Below, in pieces: positions 13,197 to 22,766 of a stretch of 64,000 nt of DNA. Under the pieces are notes generated by a model, which saw nothing but the letters and a program-made list of their open reading frames with translations, was not told the origin of the DNA and made no database searches. The translations under genes were made by a program, and so were the position numbers. The stretch lies in NCBI RefSeq assembly GCF_034627025.1, contig NZ_CP141048.1, positions 1,123,501-1,187,500 of the forward strand, read 5' to 3'. The first letter of the stretch is position 1. The number at the start of each line of letters is the position of its first letter. The stretch is from Microvirga lotononidis. GTDB lineage: Bacteria > Pseudomonadota > Alphaproteobacteria > Rhizobiales > Beijerinckiaceae.

Positions 13197-13847
13197 TCAA
13201 TCGCGATCGGGAGCTCCGAGGGGGAAGAAATGACGGTAGGGCCGCGCCTCGTCCACCGCCCGGGCGAATGAAGGCCGCGCGAGCAGCCGTTCGCGATAGG
13301 CGAGGACATTTGCATGGTCCCGGCCTATCGGATGAACCCAATCGGCATAGAACAGTGACGGAGCTGCAGCGCAGTCGGCCATGCTGAAGGCGCCATGCGC
13401 CCATTGGCGCCCGGCCATGGCACGATCGAGCCATCCATAGGCAGCATCGAGCATCTTCCTTGCGTCAGTGACGCCTGCGGGATCGCGATCCGCCTCAGGC
13501 CGGATGCGATCGAACACGATCTTCTGCATGGGGGTCATGACATAGTTATCGAAAAAGCGATCCATCATCCGCACGTCGAGGGCCGCCCGGGCATCCTCCG
13601 GAATCAGCCGGACCGATCCGGGATGATGAAGCCCAAGGTGCTCGATAATGATCGTCGCCTCCATGACGGCGCGGCCGCCGTCGACGAGGACCGGAAATCG
13701 CTTGATCGGCCACAGGGCTTCCCATTCGGCATTCGCCGGCCCGCCATCGAGCATGCGGTACTCGAAGGCGATGTCGTTCTCGTACAGGGCGATGAGAACC
13801 TTCTGGCAATAGGACGAGAAGGGATGGGCATAGAGCTGCAGGGACAT
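13197..13847 (-). CDS. Glutathione S-transferase family protein
   Basis: Soluble thioredoxin-fold/alpha-helical two-domain protein, 216 aa from ATG 13847 (GGAAAGG ribosome-binding site about 11 bases upstream; an upstream in-frame start would overlap the NfeD gene). The N-terminal GST domain begins SLQLYAHPFSSYCQKVLIAL, with SSYC at the usual active-site position, and contains the cis-proline segment FPVLVDGG. The C-terminal helical domain starts around residue 85 and includes the N-capping-like FSMADCAAAPSL. Substrate unknown. It follows the SPFH/NfeD pair with a 25-base gap and may be read through from it. Confidence 0.9.
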   Translation of the reverse strand: MSLQLYAHPFSSYCQKVLIALYENDIAFEYRMLDGGPANAEWEALWPIKRFPVLVDGGRAVMEATIIIEHLGLHHPGSVRLIPEDARAALDVRMMDRFFDNYVMTPMQKIVFDRIRPEADRDPAGVTDARKMLDAAYGWLDRAMAGRQWAHGAFSMADCAAAPSLFYADWVHPIGRDHANVLAYRERLLARPSFARAVDEARPYRHFFPLGAPDRD

Positions 13848-13872
13848 GCTGGGTTGACCTTTCCGAAGCTGC

Positions 13873-14322
13873 TTAAGGATCGTCAACCACGAGCGTCGAT
13901 CCCTCGACCCGCACCACGCGCACCTTGGCGCCGGCGAACCGATCGGCCCCGATCACCCGCCAGGAGCTGTCGTCGACCCGGATGCGTCCCTCGCCGTCCT
14001 TGATCGGTGTTTCCAAGGTGAAGACTCGTCCGATCAGGGATTGACCGCGCTGGTTGAGCGCCGTGGCCGCCGTGTCGGGCTGCGTCTTCGAGCGCGTGGC
14101 GTAGCGACCCAGGATCACCGCTCCGACGGCCAGCAGGGCGAAGAGGAGCGCCGCCGCCTGCCAGGACAGCCCGAGGAGGGCATCGAGCATTCCGGTGACG
14201 ATGGCGGCGAGGCCGAGCCAGAGAAAGAACGAGCCCGGCGCGAGAAGCTCGACGCCGATCAGGACGACGCCGAGGATGATCCAGGCCCATGCGCCCAACC
14301 CGATGAACGCATTGGCGATCAT
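13873..14322 (-). CDS. NfeD family membrane protein
   Basis: Small membrane protein (149 aa) with two or three N-terminal transmembrane segments (FIGLGAWAWIILGVVLIGVELL; LWLGLAAIVTGMLDALLG; AAALLFALLAVGAVIL) and a C-terminal soluble OB-fold domain (from about residue 90; RIRVDDSSWRVIGADRFAGAKVRVV). NfeD proteins pair with SPFH/stomatin-like proteins and organise membrane microdomains. Its ATG overlaps the stop of the SPFH gene by four bases (ATGA), so the two are translationally coupled. Assignment is firm; the client of the pair is unknown. Confidence 0.92.
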   Translation of the reverse strand: MIANAFIGLGAWAWIILGVVLIGVELLAPGSFFLWLGLAAIVTGMLDALLGLSWQAAALLFALLAVGAVILGRYATRSKTQPDTAATALNQRGQSLIGRVFTLETPIKDGEGRIRVDDSSWRVIGADRFAGAKVRVVRVEGSTLVVDDP

Positions 14323-15302
14323 GGGCGCTCGGCTCCGCCTGAAACCGTGGGAACGCTGCGCGCAGGCCTGGCGCTCGCACCACCCTCGCCGAAGACCGAT
14401 TTGGTCAGCTCCGCGATGCCGCCGAGGGCCCCGGCCAGTCCGGCCGCCTCGATGGGGACGATCACCACCTTCTGGTTCGGCGCCGAAGCGAGCGCCCGGA
14501 TCGCATCGATGTATTTCTCCGCCACGATGAAATTGGCCGCGTTGAGATCGCCCCGTGTGATGGCGTCGCTGACCATGCCGGTCGCCCTGGCCTCGGCCTC
14601 TGCCTGCCGCTCCCGTGCTTCCGCATCGCGGAACGCCGCTTCCTTGCGACCTTCAGCAGCCAGGATCTGCGCCTGTTTCTGGCCCTCGGCGCGCAGGATC
14701 TCAGACTGGCGCATGCCCTCCGCTTCGAGAACGGCGGCGCGCTTCTCGCGCTCGGCCTTCATCTGCCGCGCCATGGCGCCGGCGAGGTCTTGCGGCGGGA
14801 TGATGTCCTTGATCTCGACGCGGGTGACCTTGGCGCCCCAGGGCGAGGCCGCGGCATCGACCACGCGCAGGAGCTTCTCGTTGATCTCGTCGCGATGCGA
14901 GAGCAGCTGGTCGAGATCCATGGAGCCGACGACGGTGCGGATATTGGTCATGGTCAGCACCAGCAGGGCCTGATGCAGATTGGACACCTCGTAGGAGGCC
15001 CGGGCCGCATCGAGCACCTGGAAGAAGGCCACCGCGTCGATGGTGACGCCCGCATTGTCCCGGGTGAAGGCTTCCTGGCTCGGAACGTCGAGCACCTGCT
15101 CCATGACGTTCACCTTTTTTCCGATCTGATCGATATAGGGCACGATCAGGCCGAGACCCGGCGTCAGCGTGCGCGAATAGCGCCCGAACCGCTCGACCGT
15201 ATAGGCGTAACCTTGAGGAACCGTCCGGATGCCCATGGCGATCGTCACCACGACGACGAGCACCAGCACGATGACGAAGATATCGAAACCACTCAGCGGC
15301 AT
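14319..15302 (-). CDS. SPFH domain-containing stomatin/paraslipin-like protein
   Basis: Membrane-anchored scaffold of the SPFH family (stomatin/paraslipin, often called QmcA-like), 327 aa from ATG 15302; a TTG at 15317 is a possible longer start. A single N-terminal membrane anchor (IFVIVLVLVVVVTIAMG) is followed by the SPFH domain (about 25-185; VPQGYAYTVERFGRYSRTLTPG) and a long Ala/Glu/Arg-rich coiled coil (about 190-265) typical of oligomerising SPFH proteins. Overlaps the downstream nfeD-like gene by four bases. Confidence 0.94.
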   Translation of the reverse strand: MPLSGFDIFVIVLVLVVVVTIAMGIRTVPQGYAYTVERFGRYSRTLTPGLGLIVPYIDQIGKKVNVMEQVLDVPSQEAFTRDNAGVTIDAVAFFQVLDAARASYEVSNLHQALLVLTMTNIRTVVGSMDLDQLLSHRDEINEKLLRVVDAAASPWGAKVTRVEIKDIIPPQDLAGAMARQMKAEREKRAAVLEAEGMRQSEILRAEGQKQAQILAAEGRKEAAFRDAEARERQAEAEARATGMVSDAITRGDLNAANFIVAEKYIDAIRALASAPNQKVVIVPIEAAGLAGALGGIAELTKSVFGEGGASARPARSVPTVSGGAERP

Positions 15303-15361
15303 GAGCCCCCCGGGCAATCCTGTTGCAGAGGGCTCACGCTAGCGCAAAGAGGGCTAGAGTC

Positions 15362-16423
15362 CTAGATCCACCCCTGAAGCTCGCGCTCCACGATGTGGTT
15401 GATCACGCGCATGCCGTCGTCGCTGTCGTTGAGGCAGGGCAGATAGGCGAATTCCTCGCCTCCGTTATGCATGAAGATCTCGCGGTTCTCGCCGTTGAGC
15501 TCTTCCAGGGTCTCCAGGCAATCGGCCGAGAAGCCGGGCGCCACGATGGCCATGCGCTTCACGCCGCTCTTGGCCAGGGCCTCGACGGTCTTGTCCGTGT
15601 AGGGCTGCAGCCATTCCGCCTTGCCGAAGCGGGATTGGAAGCTCATGCGGAACTTGTCCGGGGACCAGCCGAAAGCCTCCCGCATCAACCGCCAGGTCTT
15701 CACGCATTGGCAGTGATAGGGGTCGCCTTTCAACAGGTATTCCTTCGGCACCCCATGGAAGGAGACGAGGATCACCTCCGGCTCGAAGGTGAGCTTCGCC
15801 AGCTCCTTTTTCATGGAGGCGACGACAGCGTCGATATAGACCGGGTCGTCGTGATAAGGCGGCGAGACGCGAACCGTCGGCTGCCAGCGCATGTCCATGA
15901 GGGCGCGGAAGGCCTGATCGCAGGCCGTGGCCGAGGTCGCCGCCGCATATTGCGGATAGAGCGGCACCAGGAGGATGCGGTCGCAGCCCTGGTCGAGAAG
16001 CGCCTGGATCCGCTCGCGCACCTCGGGCTTGCCGTAGCGCATGGCCCAGTCGACCGTCACCTTGTCGCCTGCGATGCTTCGGATATGGGCCGCCACCCTC
16101 TCCGCCTGATTGCGGGTGATGGTCTTGAGCGGGCCCTCGTCGCGCTCGTTGTTCCAGATCGACGCATAGTCGCGGCCCTTGGGGCCGGGGCGCTTGGTCA
16201 GGATGATCAGGTTGAGGATCGGCCACCACAGGAGGCGCGGCGTTTCGATCACGCGCCGGTCGGAGAGGAACTCCTTCAGGTAAGCCCGCATGGGCCAGTA
16301 GCTGGTGCCCTCGGGCGTCCCCAGGTTCAGAAGAAGCACCCCGATCCGTCCGGTCCGAACAGCCGGATGGTCCACCGGGCGCACGCCCTGGCGAAGATCG
16401 GTCAGACTCACGCTCTCGTTCAT
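15362..16423 (-). CDS. hemH: Ferrochelatase
   Basis: Inserts Fe2+ into protoporphyrin IX, the last step of heme synthesis, at the cytoplasmic face of the membrane. Length 353 aa. It shows the N-terminal VLLLNLGTPEG, YPQYAAAT, and the active-site FHGVPKEYLLKGDPYHCQC with the conserved histidine in VSFHG. The C-terminal FSADCLETLEELNGE contains the conserved glutamates that line the cleft. Monocistronic in appearance. The start ATG 16423 is the first in frame. Confidence 0.97.
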   Translation of the reverse strand: MNESVSLTDLRQGVRPVDHPAVRTGRIGVLLLNLGTPEGTSYWPMRAYLKEFLSDRRVIETPRLLWWPILNLIILTKRPGPKGRDYASIWNNERDEGPLKTITRNQAERVAAHIRSIAGDKVTVDWAMRYGKPEVRERIQALLDQGCDRILLVPLYPQYAAATSATACDQAFRALMDMRWQPTVRVSPPYHDDPVYIDAVVASMKKELAKLTFEPEVILVSFHGVPKEYLLKGDPYHCQCVKTWRLMREAFGWSPDKFRMSFQSRFGKAEWLQPYTDKTVEALAKSGVKRMAIVAPGFSADCLETLEELNGENREIFMHNGGEEFAYLPCLNDSDDGMRVINHIVERELQGWI

Positions 16424-16575
16424 GAAAAGTCCCTTGGCACAGGATCCGAGACACGAATCCCGCTCTCGATGCGGCCTTAGATAGAAGTTTCAGGCAGTTC
16501 CGCCAACAGGACGCCTCACCGCATCGTCAGGATTGCCTGCAAACCGACCTTGCGCAGCGCATGGGTGCGGGCGCG

Positions 16576-18840
16576 TCAGACGCTCATATCCGGAAACCGG
16601 GCCTCCTTGAGCACGGCATCGATGGCGACCCGCAGCCCTGACGGCTCGAAATCCGTTTCGACCTTGGCGTTGAGCTGGGTGGCCAAGACCCGATGGAGCA
16701 GGCGCGAGCCGAAACCCTGGCGCGTCGGAGAAGATACGACAGGCCCTCCCCGCTCCTCCCAGACGAGCCGTAACCGGGTTCCGTCCTCGGCCGGCTCGGC
16801 CTGCCAGGAAATCGACACCTTGCCGCCGGGCACCGAGAGGGCGCCGTATTTGGCCGCGTTCGTGGTCAGTTCGTGGATCGCCATGCCGATGGGCACGGCC
16901 GCCTCGGAGGGCAGATCGACTTCGGGGCCGTGGAGGGCGATCCTTTCGGCCGATGCATCGTTGTAGGGCCGGAGTTCCTTTTCCAGGATCTCCCGCAGGG
17001 ATGCGGTCTGCCAGACGGCTTCGGTCAGCAGGGAATGCGTGTTGGCGAGCGAGATGATGCGTCCGACGAAGGCCTGGTAGAAGTCGTCGATGCTGAGCGC
17101 GGAGCGCGCCGTCGCGCCCACCACCGCCTGGACGGTCGCCAGGGTGTTCTTCACCCGGTGATGGAGTTCGCGGATGAGCAGGGATTGCTGGGTCTGGGCC
17201 TGCTTGCGCTCCTCGATCTCGCTCTGGGCGTTCCGGTAGAGGCGGCTGTTCTCAAGCGCGATGGCCGCCTGGGCGGTCAGGCCCGCCAGCAGGCGCTCCG
17301 ACCGCCGGTTGAACATGGCCGCCCGCTCGTGCCCGAAGACGAGGATCCCGTGGGTGTCTCCCGTTCGAAGAACGACGGGAACGGCCAGGATGCTGCGGAT
17401 GACAGGCTGGTCCGACACGGCATCCAGGGTGAACGGCGTGCCGTCGTGCCCCTGCTCGACGGCCATGTTGTCCAGGCGAACCGTCTTGCCCTCGAGGAAG
17501 GCCGGGGCGCAGATCTCCCGGATCGCCAGGACGGCGAATGCATCGCGAAGCTCCGCGGGCTCGAACTTCCCGTAATGCTCCCGTTCGCTCTGGGATGCGC
17601 CGCAGTAGAAGACGCCGAACCGGGCTTCGGTCAGCTCGATCCCGGCATCGACGACGCTCTCGATGATGCGATCGAGGTCGAGTTCGGCCGCAAGGACGCT
17701 GCCGGTCCGGTTGAGGATCTCCAGGGCGGCGGTTTCGGTACGCAGTTCATTGGTCCGCAGCGCCACCTGCCGCTCGAGAAGTGCCGCATCGGCGGCCTGT
17801 TCGTGGAACTGCTCGGAGGCGAGCACCGTCAGCGCGAGCAAGGCCAGAAGGGCGATGAGCGCGAAAGCGCCGTAGAGCCGTGTCTGGGCGAACCACGGCG
17901 TCCAGTAGGCATCCTCCGGCATGCTGACGCCGATATAGAGCGGCATCGCATCGACCTGGCGGTAGGCTCCGACGCGCTCCTGTCCCAGGCTGACGAAGGA
18001 ATAGAGGCCGGCCTGGGTAGAGGAAAGCAAGGCCTTGCTGAAGGCGGCCTTGTCGATGGGAGCGAAGGAGAGGCCGTCGGGCGGCGAGGGATGCTGCGCG
18101 ATGACGGAACTGTCGGAGGCGCGTATCAGGGCGACCCGGCTGCCCTTCGGCAGGCGGATCTTCGACCAGTAATCATAGAAATAGGACAGGGAGATGGATA
18201 CGGCCGCGATGCCGCCGAACTCCGCGTTCCCATCCTTCAGGCGGCGGCTGATCATGAAGGTCGGCGTCTTGGTTCCCCGCCCGATCATCGGCTCCCCGAT
18301 GAACAATCCCTGATCGGCGCTCACCTGGGCGCTGAAGACGTCGTTCCCGGAATGGTTCGACGACGGCACCGGGAACCGTTCCGACGTCAGACGCAGGCGG
18401 CCGCTCGAATCGTTGAGCCAGATATCCTCGATGAAAGGCAGCGCGTCCTGGACGGCATGAAGCTGCTGCCACAGGGACCTCGAGTTTTCGATCTCGTCCC
18501 AGCTATGCCCTTGGATCAGGGCGTCGGCCTGCTTCAGGGTCAGGTCCGTGACCTCCAGGAGGCGGGCCGTGTGATCGGCCAGGAAGAAGGCCGCGTTGCG
18601 AAGGTCGTCCTCGTTGCGTTGGATCAGGCGGTTGCGCTGCTCCCAGGCGATATAGCCGAAGGTCAGGAGGATGAACACGACACCGAACAGGCCCATGAAA
18701 AGGGTCAGCCGGCCGCGCGCAAGGGAACGGCGACGCCGCTTCTGGGACAGGCTGATCGATTCCGGACGCGAGTAGAATTGCAAGGGGAGACCGCTTTTAA
18801 GTGGGAGATTCGCCGATGCACGGCCAGGATGGCACAGCAA
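16576..18840 (-). CDS. HWE-family sensor histidine kinase (sensor, GAF, kinase)
   Basis: Membrane sensor kinase, 754 aa from the first ATG (18840). The true start may be somewhat downstream because the first 35 residues look unstructured. Order: transmembrane segment near 50-70 (LFMGLFGVVFILLTFGYIAW), an extracytoplasmic Cache-like sensor (about 75-320), a second transmembrane segment (LYGAFALIALLALLALTVLA, about 325-345), a coiled linker, a GAF domain (about 375-530), then the kinase. The phospho-accepting His561 sits in LLIRELHHRVKNTLATVQ. The IHELTTNAAKYGALS N-box and the LVWEERGGP motif identify the HWE subfamily. No response regulator is adjacent, so it is an orphan. HWE kinases often feed general stress or light responses in this order. 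Confidence 0.9.
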   Translation of the reverse strand: MLCHPGRASANLPLKSGLPLQFYSRPESISLSQKRRRRSLARGRLTLFMGLFGVVFILLTFGYIAWEQRNRLIQRNEDDLRNAAFFLADHTARLLEVTDLTLKQADALIQGHSWDEIENSRSLWQQLHAVQDALPFIEDIWLNDSSGRLRLTSERFPVPSSNHSGNDVFSAQVSADQGLFIGEPMIGRGTKTPTFMISRRLKDGNAEFGGIAAVSISLSYFYDYWSKIRLPKGSRVALIRASDSSVIAQHPSPPDGLSFAPIDKAAFSKALLSSTQAGLYSFVSLGQERVGAYRQVDAMPLYIGVSMPEDAYWTPWFAQTRLYGAFALIALLALLALTVLASEQFHEQAADAALLERQVALRTNELRTETAALEILNRTGSVLAAELDLDRIIESVVDAGIELTEARFGVFYCGASQSEREHYGKFEPAELRDAFAVLAIREICAPAFLEGKTVRLDNMAVEQGHDGTPFTLDAVSDQPVIRSILAVPVVLRTGDTHGILVFGHERAAMFNRRSERLLAGLTAQAAIALENSRLYRNAQSEIEERKQAQTQQSLLIRELHHRVKNTLATVQAVVGATARSALSIDDFYQAFVGRIISLANTHSLLTEAVWQTASLREILEKELRPYNDASAERIALHGPEVDLPSEAAVPIGMAIHELTTNAAKYGALSVPGGKVSISWQAEPAEDGTRLRLVWEERGGPVVSSPTRQGFGSRLLHRVLATQLNAKVETDFEPSGLRVAIDAVLKEARFPDMSV

Positions 18841-19018
18841 ATGCCTTTGATGGAGAGGGAATTTAAGGTTCGCCGTCCCATTGACCAGGGATGAACGAAC
18901 TATCGTGCCGCAGGCCTATGAAAATGCGCCCGAACGTCACGTCCGCAATATCATTTCATGAAAACGCCGGAGTTCCTGCGAACCCCGGCGCGAACAGGGC
19001 GAAAGGCCTCCGATCGGA

Positions 19019-20527
19019 TCAGCGCAGGACGATGCGGCCTTCGACCTTCGGCGCGACCTTTCCGGCCTTGGCCACGTAATCGATCACCTGGCTCGCCATG
19101 AGCTGGCTGGCCGCCACGTCGACGAGCGACTTGGCCTCCGTGAAGACGCGATAGCCGTCGCCGCCGCGGGCCATGAAGTCGTTCGTGGCCAGCTTGTAGG
19201 TCTTGGCCGGGTCGAGCGGCTCGCCATTGATCTTGACCGACTTCACGCGGCTGCCGACGGGCTCCTTCACGTCCACTTCCGCCACGATGCCGGAGACCTG
19301 CGGGAAGCGGCCGCCGAGTTCGCGCACCTGGCTCACGCCGTTCTCGAGCGCAGACTTGATCTGGGCGCCCGTGACTTCGAGGAGCACGGTGGTGTTGCCG
19401 AAGGGCATTTCGGCCAGGATGTTGCGGCGGGTCAGCTTCTGGCCGGCCTCGTACTGCTTGTCCGCGCGCAGGCCGCCGCCATTGGTGATGGCGACATCGG
19501 CTCCGACCGACGCCTTCAATGCATCGGCCACGAGGTTGCCCATGGCGGCCTCGCCCCCGCGCACCGTGGCGCGGCGGCTGTCGAGCGGCGTTTCCGTCAC
19601 GCCGACCTCCACGTCGAGTTCCTTGGAAAGCTTGTCCTCGTACCCCTTCACCACGGCCTCGATCTCGGGATCGGGCTTGACGGTGGCGCTGTCGACGATG
19701 CGGAAATTCGGCGTCCAGGTGACGGAGGTCTTGCCGTCCTTGTTGGCCTTCGTCACGGACAGTTCCGTCACGATGATGTAATTCCCCTGCGATTCCGACT
19801 CGGTGAGGGCGACCTTGCCGTCGTAGAAGGCGAGCAGGTGCTCGTCATGGCCGCTGATGATCAGATCGACCCCCGCCGAGCGGGCGACGATCATGTCCAC
19901 TTCGAGAGGCGTGTGAGCGACGGCGACGACGATGTCCGCGCCCTTCTCGCGCAGCTCCTTCGCCTTGGCACGCGCCGTGTCGATGGTGGACGAGAACTTG
20001 ATGTTGCCCGGGCTCGACGCGATCGGCGTCTCCTCGGTGGTGAGGCCGAAGAAGCCGATCTTCACACCCTGCACCTCGACCATCTTGTCGGGCTTGGTGT
20101 TGGCCGGCAGGCCGTTGCCGTCGAGGATGTTGGTGGCGAGCACGTCGAACTTGGCCTCCGCCATGCGGGCGCGGAAGGCGTCGGGACCGAGATCAAATTC
20201 ATGGTTGCCGGGCGTCATGGCATCGACGCCCATGCGGTTGAGGATGTCGATGATGTGAGCGCCCTTGTCGAAGCCCGACAGGAGCGAGGGCGAGAGAGTG
20301 TCGCCGGCATGGACGAAGAAGGCGTTGCCCTTGGCCTTCTCTTCCTTGATCACCGTCGCGAGCCTGGCGAAGCCGCCGCGGCCCTTTTCGGCGCTCATGC
20401 GGTCGATGTCGTTGGTCTGGACGAAGCGGATGGTCACGGCCTCCTGCGCCAGGGCCGTGCCCGACAGAAGCATGGACAATCCGAGAAACCCGGCGCGAAG
20501 CGCAGCGGAAGGCCGACTCTGAAACAT
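19019..20527 (-). CDS. Periplasmic 5'-nucleotidase / metallophosphoesterase (UshA-like)
   Basis: Exported two-domain nucleotidase releasing phosphate from nucleotides or related esters. 502 aa from ATG 20527; a signal peptide ends ...SGTALAQ. The metallophosphoesterase domain (about 25-290) shows VHAGDTLSPSLL, PGNHEFDLG, AVAHTPLEVD and ISGHDEH. The first metal motif, normally D-x-H, reads TNDIDRM, an Asp in place of His that I believe occurs in some bacterial members. The C-terminal 5_nucleotid_C domain (about 310-480) contains GNLVADALKASVGADVAITNGGGLR and NDFMARGGDGY. Stands alone, divergent from ung. Exact substrate not determinable. Confidence 0.9.
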   Translation of the reverse strand: MFQSRPSAALRAGFLGLSMLLSGTALAQEAVTIRFVQTNDIDRMSAEKGRGGFARLATVIKEEKAKGNAFFVHAGDTLSPSLLSGFDKGAHIIDILNRMGVDAMTPGNHEFDLGPDAFRARMAEAKFDVLATNILDGNGLPANTKPDKMVEVQGVKIGFFGLTTEETPIASSPGNIKFSSTIDTARAKAKELREKGADIVVAVAHTPLEVDMIVARSAGVDLIISGHDEHLLAFYDGKVALTESESQGNYIIVTELSVTKANKDGKTSVTWTPNFRIVDSATVKPDPEIEAVVKGYEDKLSKELDVEVGVTETPLDSRRATVRGGEAAMGNLVADALKASVGADVAITNGGGLRADKQYEAGQKLTRRNILAEMPFGNTTVLLEVTGAQIKSALENGVSQVRELGGRFPQVSGIVAEVDVKEPVGSRVKSVKINGEPLDPAKTYKLATNDFMARGGDGYRVFTEAKSLVDVAASQLMASQVIDYVAKAGKVAPKVEGRIVLR

Positions 20528-20729
20528 GATAAAGATCCCCATAGAAGGTTGGAACCACGCCTGAAGGCATGGAACCTAGACCGGGAACGTGTCACAGAAG
20601 TAACATCCTGTCGACGGGCGTAACGCCCAGATCCGCGGCACGCCTGATGCCTTCTTCAGCGATGGCTGCAGCTCCATTGAGCCGGCGCCGCAACGGAGCC
20701 CTTACCTTACCGAAAGGCATGATCCCTTC

Positions 20730-21437
20730 ATGACTGGACCCATCAGCCAAGCCCTTGCCGATTTTCGCGCCAAGCCCCAGGCGGCCGGCTGGCTGGAGCT
20801 TCCCTTCTTCCAGGACGGAAGTGCCGAGACGGTGGCCGCCAAGGTCGACGCTGTCATCGCCTCGGGCGCCCAGGTGCTGCCGCCCCCGGAGGCCGTGTTC
20901 ACCAGCATCGCGCTGACGCCTCTCGACAGGGTCAAGGTGGTCATCCTCGGCCAGGATCCCTACCCGACGCCGGGCGATTCTCACGGCCTTGCCTTCTCCT
21001 ATCGCGGCTCCCGCCGGCTTCCGGCCTCTCTGCGCACGATCCTGACCGAGATGGCCGAGGATCTGGGTGTGCCGATGCCGAAATCGGGCGACCTGTCGAA
21101 ATGGGCAAAACAGGGCGTGCTGCTCATCAACACCGCGCTGACCGTGGAAGCCGGACAATCGGGAGCGCATATGAAATTCGGCTGGTCGGCCCTGGTCGAT
21201 CAAGCAATTGCGGCCGTCTCCGAGCGGCAGCCGGCCGCGGTCTTCCTGCTCTGGGGGGCTCCGGCCCGCAAGCGGGCGGCGCTCGTGGACCGGACGAAGC
21301 ATCTCGTGATCGAGGCCGGCCATCCTTCCCCGCTCAACCGCCTCAACGATTTCCGGGGAACCCGCCCCTTCAGCCGCGCCAATGCCTGGCTCGCCGAGAA
21401 GGGGCTGGAGCGGGTGGACTGGCGGCTGGAGCCCTGA
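20730..21437 (+). CDS. ung: Uracil-DNA glycosylase (family 1)
   Basis: Removes uracil from DNA to start base excision repair. Length 235 aa. The catalytic water-activating motif GQDPYPTPGDSHGLAFSY has Asp76, and the C-terminal HPSPLNRL contains the second conserved histidine. LLINTALTVEAGQSGAH is the family-typical core. Divergent from the 5'-nucleotidase gene and followed about 100 bases later by the aminotransferase gene. Confidence 0.97.
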   Translation: MTGPISQALADFRAKPQAAGWLELPFFQDGSAETVAAKVDAVIASGAQVLPPPEAVFTSIALTPLDRVKVVILGQDPYPTPGDSHGLAFSYRGSRRLPASLRTILTEMAEDLGVPMPKSGDLSKWAKQGVLLINTALTVEAGQSGAHMKFGWSALVDQAIAAVSERQPAAVFLLWGAPARKRAALVDRTKHLVIEAGHPSPLNRLNDFRGTRPFSRANAWLAEKGLERVDWRLEP

Positions 21438-21542
21438 CATTCCGTAAAGGTCCTTGCCGAGAAACCTCTTCTGGGTCTAGGTCTCGCCGCAGCGAAGAAC
21501 GTGGTCGCGGCCGACGCAGCAGCGACGGACTTGGAGATCAGC

Positions 21543-22745
21543 ATGACGGAATCCCTCTTCGGACAGGTCGAGGCCTTTGCGGGCGACCCGATCCTCTCCC
21601 TCAACGACGCCTTCAAGGCCGATCCCCGTACCGAGAAGGTCAATCTCAGCATTGGCGTCTACACCGACGAGAAGGGCCGCATCCCGGTGCTGAGAGCCGT
21701 CAAGACGGCCTATGAGCGGACCGGCTTCGCCGAGCGGCCCTATCTGCCCATGGAAGGTCATGCGGGCTATCGCGAGGGTGTTCAGAAGCTCGTCTTCGGC
21801 GACGGCCACCCGGCCCGGGCCGAGAAGCGCATCGCCACGATCCAGACCCTCGGCGGCACGGGCGCGGTGGGCATCGCGGCCGACTTCCTCGCGAAGCACG
21901 CTCCCGGCCGCACGGTGCTGGTCAGCGACCCGACCTGGGAAAACCACCACGGCCTGTTCCAGCGCGCTGGCTTCACGACGACAACCTATCCCTATTGGGA
22001 TCGCGCCAACCGCTCGGTCGATTTCGACGGCATGGTCAAGGCGTTTGAGGCGGCCGAGAACGGCTCCATCGTGGTGCTGCAGCCGGTCTGCCACAACCCG
22101 ACCGGCGTCGATCTCGACGAGCGCCAGCAGGAGGCCGTCACCGACGTGCTCATCGCCAAGCGTCACATCGTGGTGTTCGACATGGCCTATCAGGGCTTCG
22201 GCACCAGCCTCGACGAGGATGCCGCCTTCGTGCGCCGCTATGCCCGGCGCGCGAGCTGCCTCGTGGCCAATTCCTTCTCGAAGAATTTCTCTCTCTACGG
22301 CGAGCGCTGCGGCGGTCTGAGCGTGGTCTGCCGCGACGCGGACGAAGCCGAGCGCGTGCTCGGCCAGTTGAAGCTCGCCGTGCGCCGCAGCTATTCGAGC
22401 CCGCCGATGACGGGCGGCCTTCTGGTGGCGACCGTGCTCGGCAGCGACGAGCTGCGTGCCCAATGGGCCGGCGAGGTCGAGACCATGCGCACCCGCATGG
22501 ATTCGATGCGCAAGCTGCTCGCCGAGCATATCCGCGCCCTGTCGAACGAGATCGACGTGAGCTTCCTGCTCAACCAGCGCGGCATGTTCAGCTATACGGG
22601 CTTGAGCGCCCAGCAGGTCGATACCATGCGCGAGCGCGACGGCGTGTATCTCGTGGGATCGGGCCGCATGTGCGTGGCGGGGCTGAACGAGGCGAACGTG
22701 CCCAAGGTGGCGAAGAGCTTCGTCGAGGCGCAGGCGCGGGGTTAA
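21543..22745 (+). CDS. Aromatic amino acid aminotransferase (TyrB/AspC type)
   Basis: Fold-type I PLP aminotransferase, 400 aa from ATG 21543 (an upstream in-frame start lacks support). Features: NLSIGVYTDEKGRIPVLRAVK near residue 35, the substrate/cofactor loop TLGGTGAVGIAADFL, PVCHNPTGVDLD with the conserved Asn-Pro, the Schiff-base lysine in ANSFSKNFSLYGERCG (about residue 245), and the C-terminal GSGRMCVAGLN with the substrate-carboxylate Arg. It would interconvert Tyr, Phe, Trp or Asp with 2-oxo acids. The convergent neighbour, indolepyruvate ferredoxin oxidoreductase, consumes aryl-pyruvates, supporting an aromatic role. Confidence 0.9.
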   Translation: MTESLFGQVEAFAGDPILSLNDAFKADPRTEKVNLSIGVYTDEKGRIPVLRAVKTAYERTGFAERPYLPMEGHAGYREGVQKLVFGDGHPARAEKRIATIQTLGGTGAVGIAADFLAKHAPGRTVLVSDPTWENHHGLFQRAGFTTTTYPYWDRANRSVDFDGMVKAFEAAENGSIVVLQPVCHNPTGVDLDERQQEAVTDVLIAKRHIVVFDMAYQGFGTSLDEDAAFVRRYARRASCLVANSFSKNFSLYGERCGGLSVVCRDADEAERVLGQLKLAVRRSYSSPPMTGGLLVATVLGSDELRAQWAGEVETMRTRMDSMRKLLAEHIRALSNEIDVSFLLNQRGMFSYTGLSAQQVDTMRERDGVYLVGSGRMCVAGLNEANVPKVAKSFVEAQARG

Positions 22746-22766
22746 ACGAGCGTTCTATACCATGTC

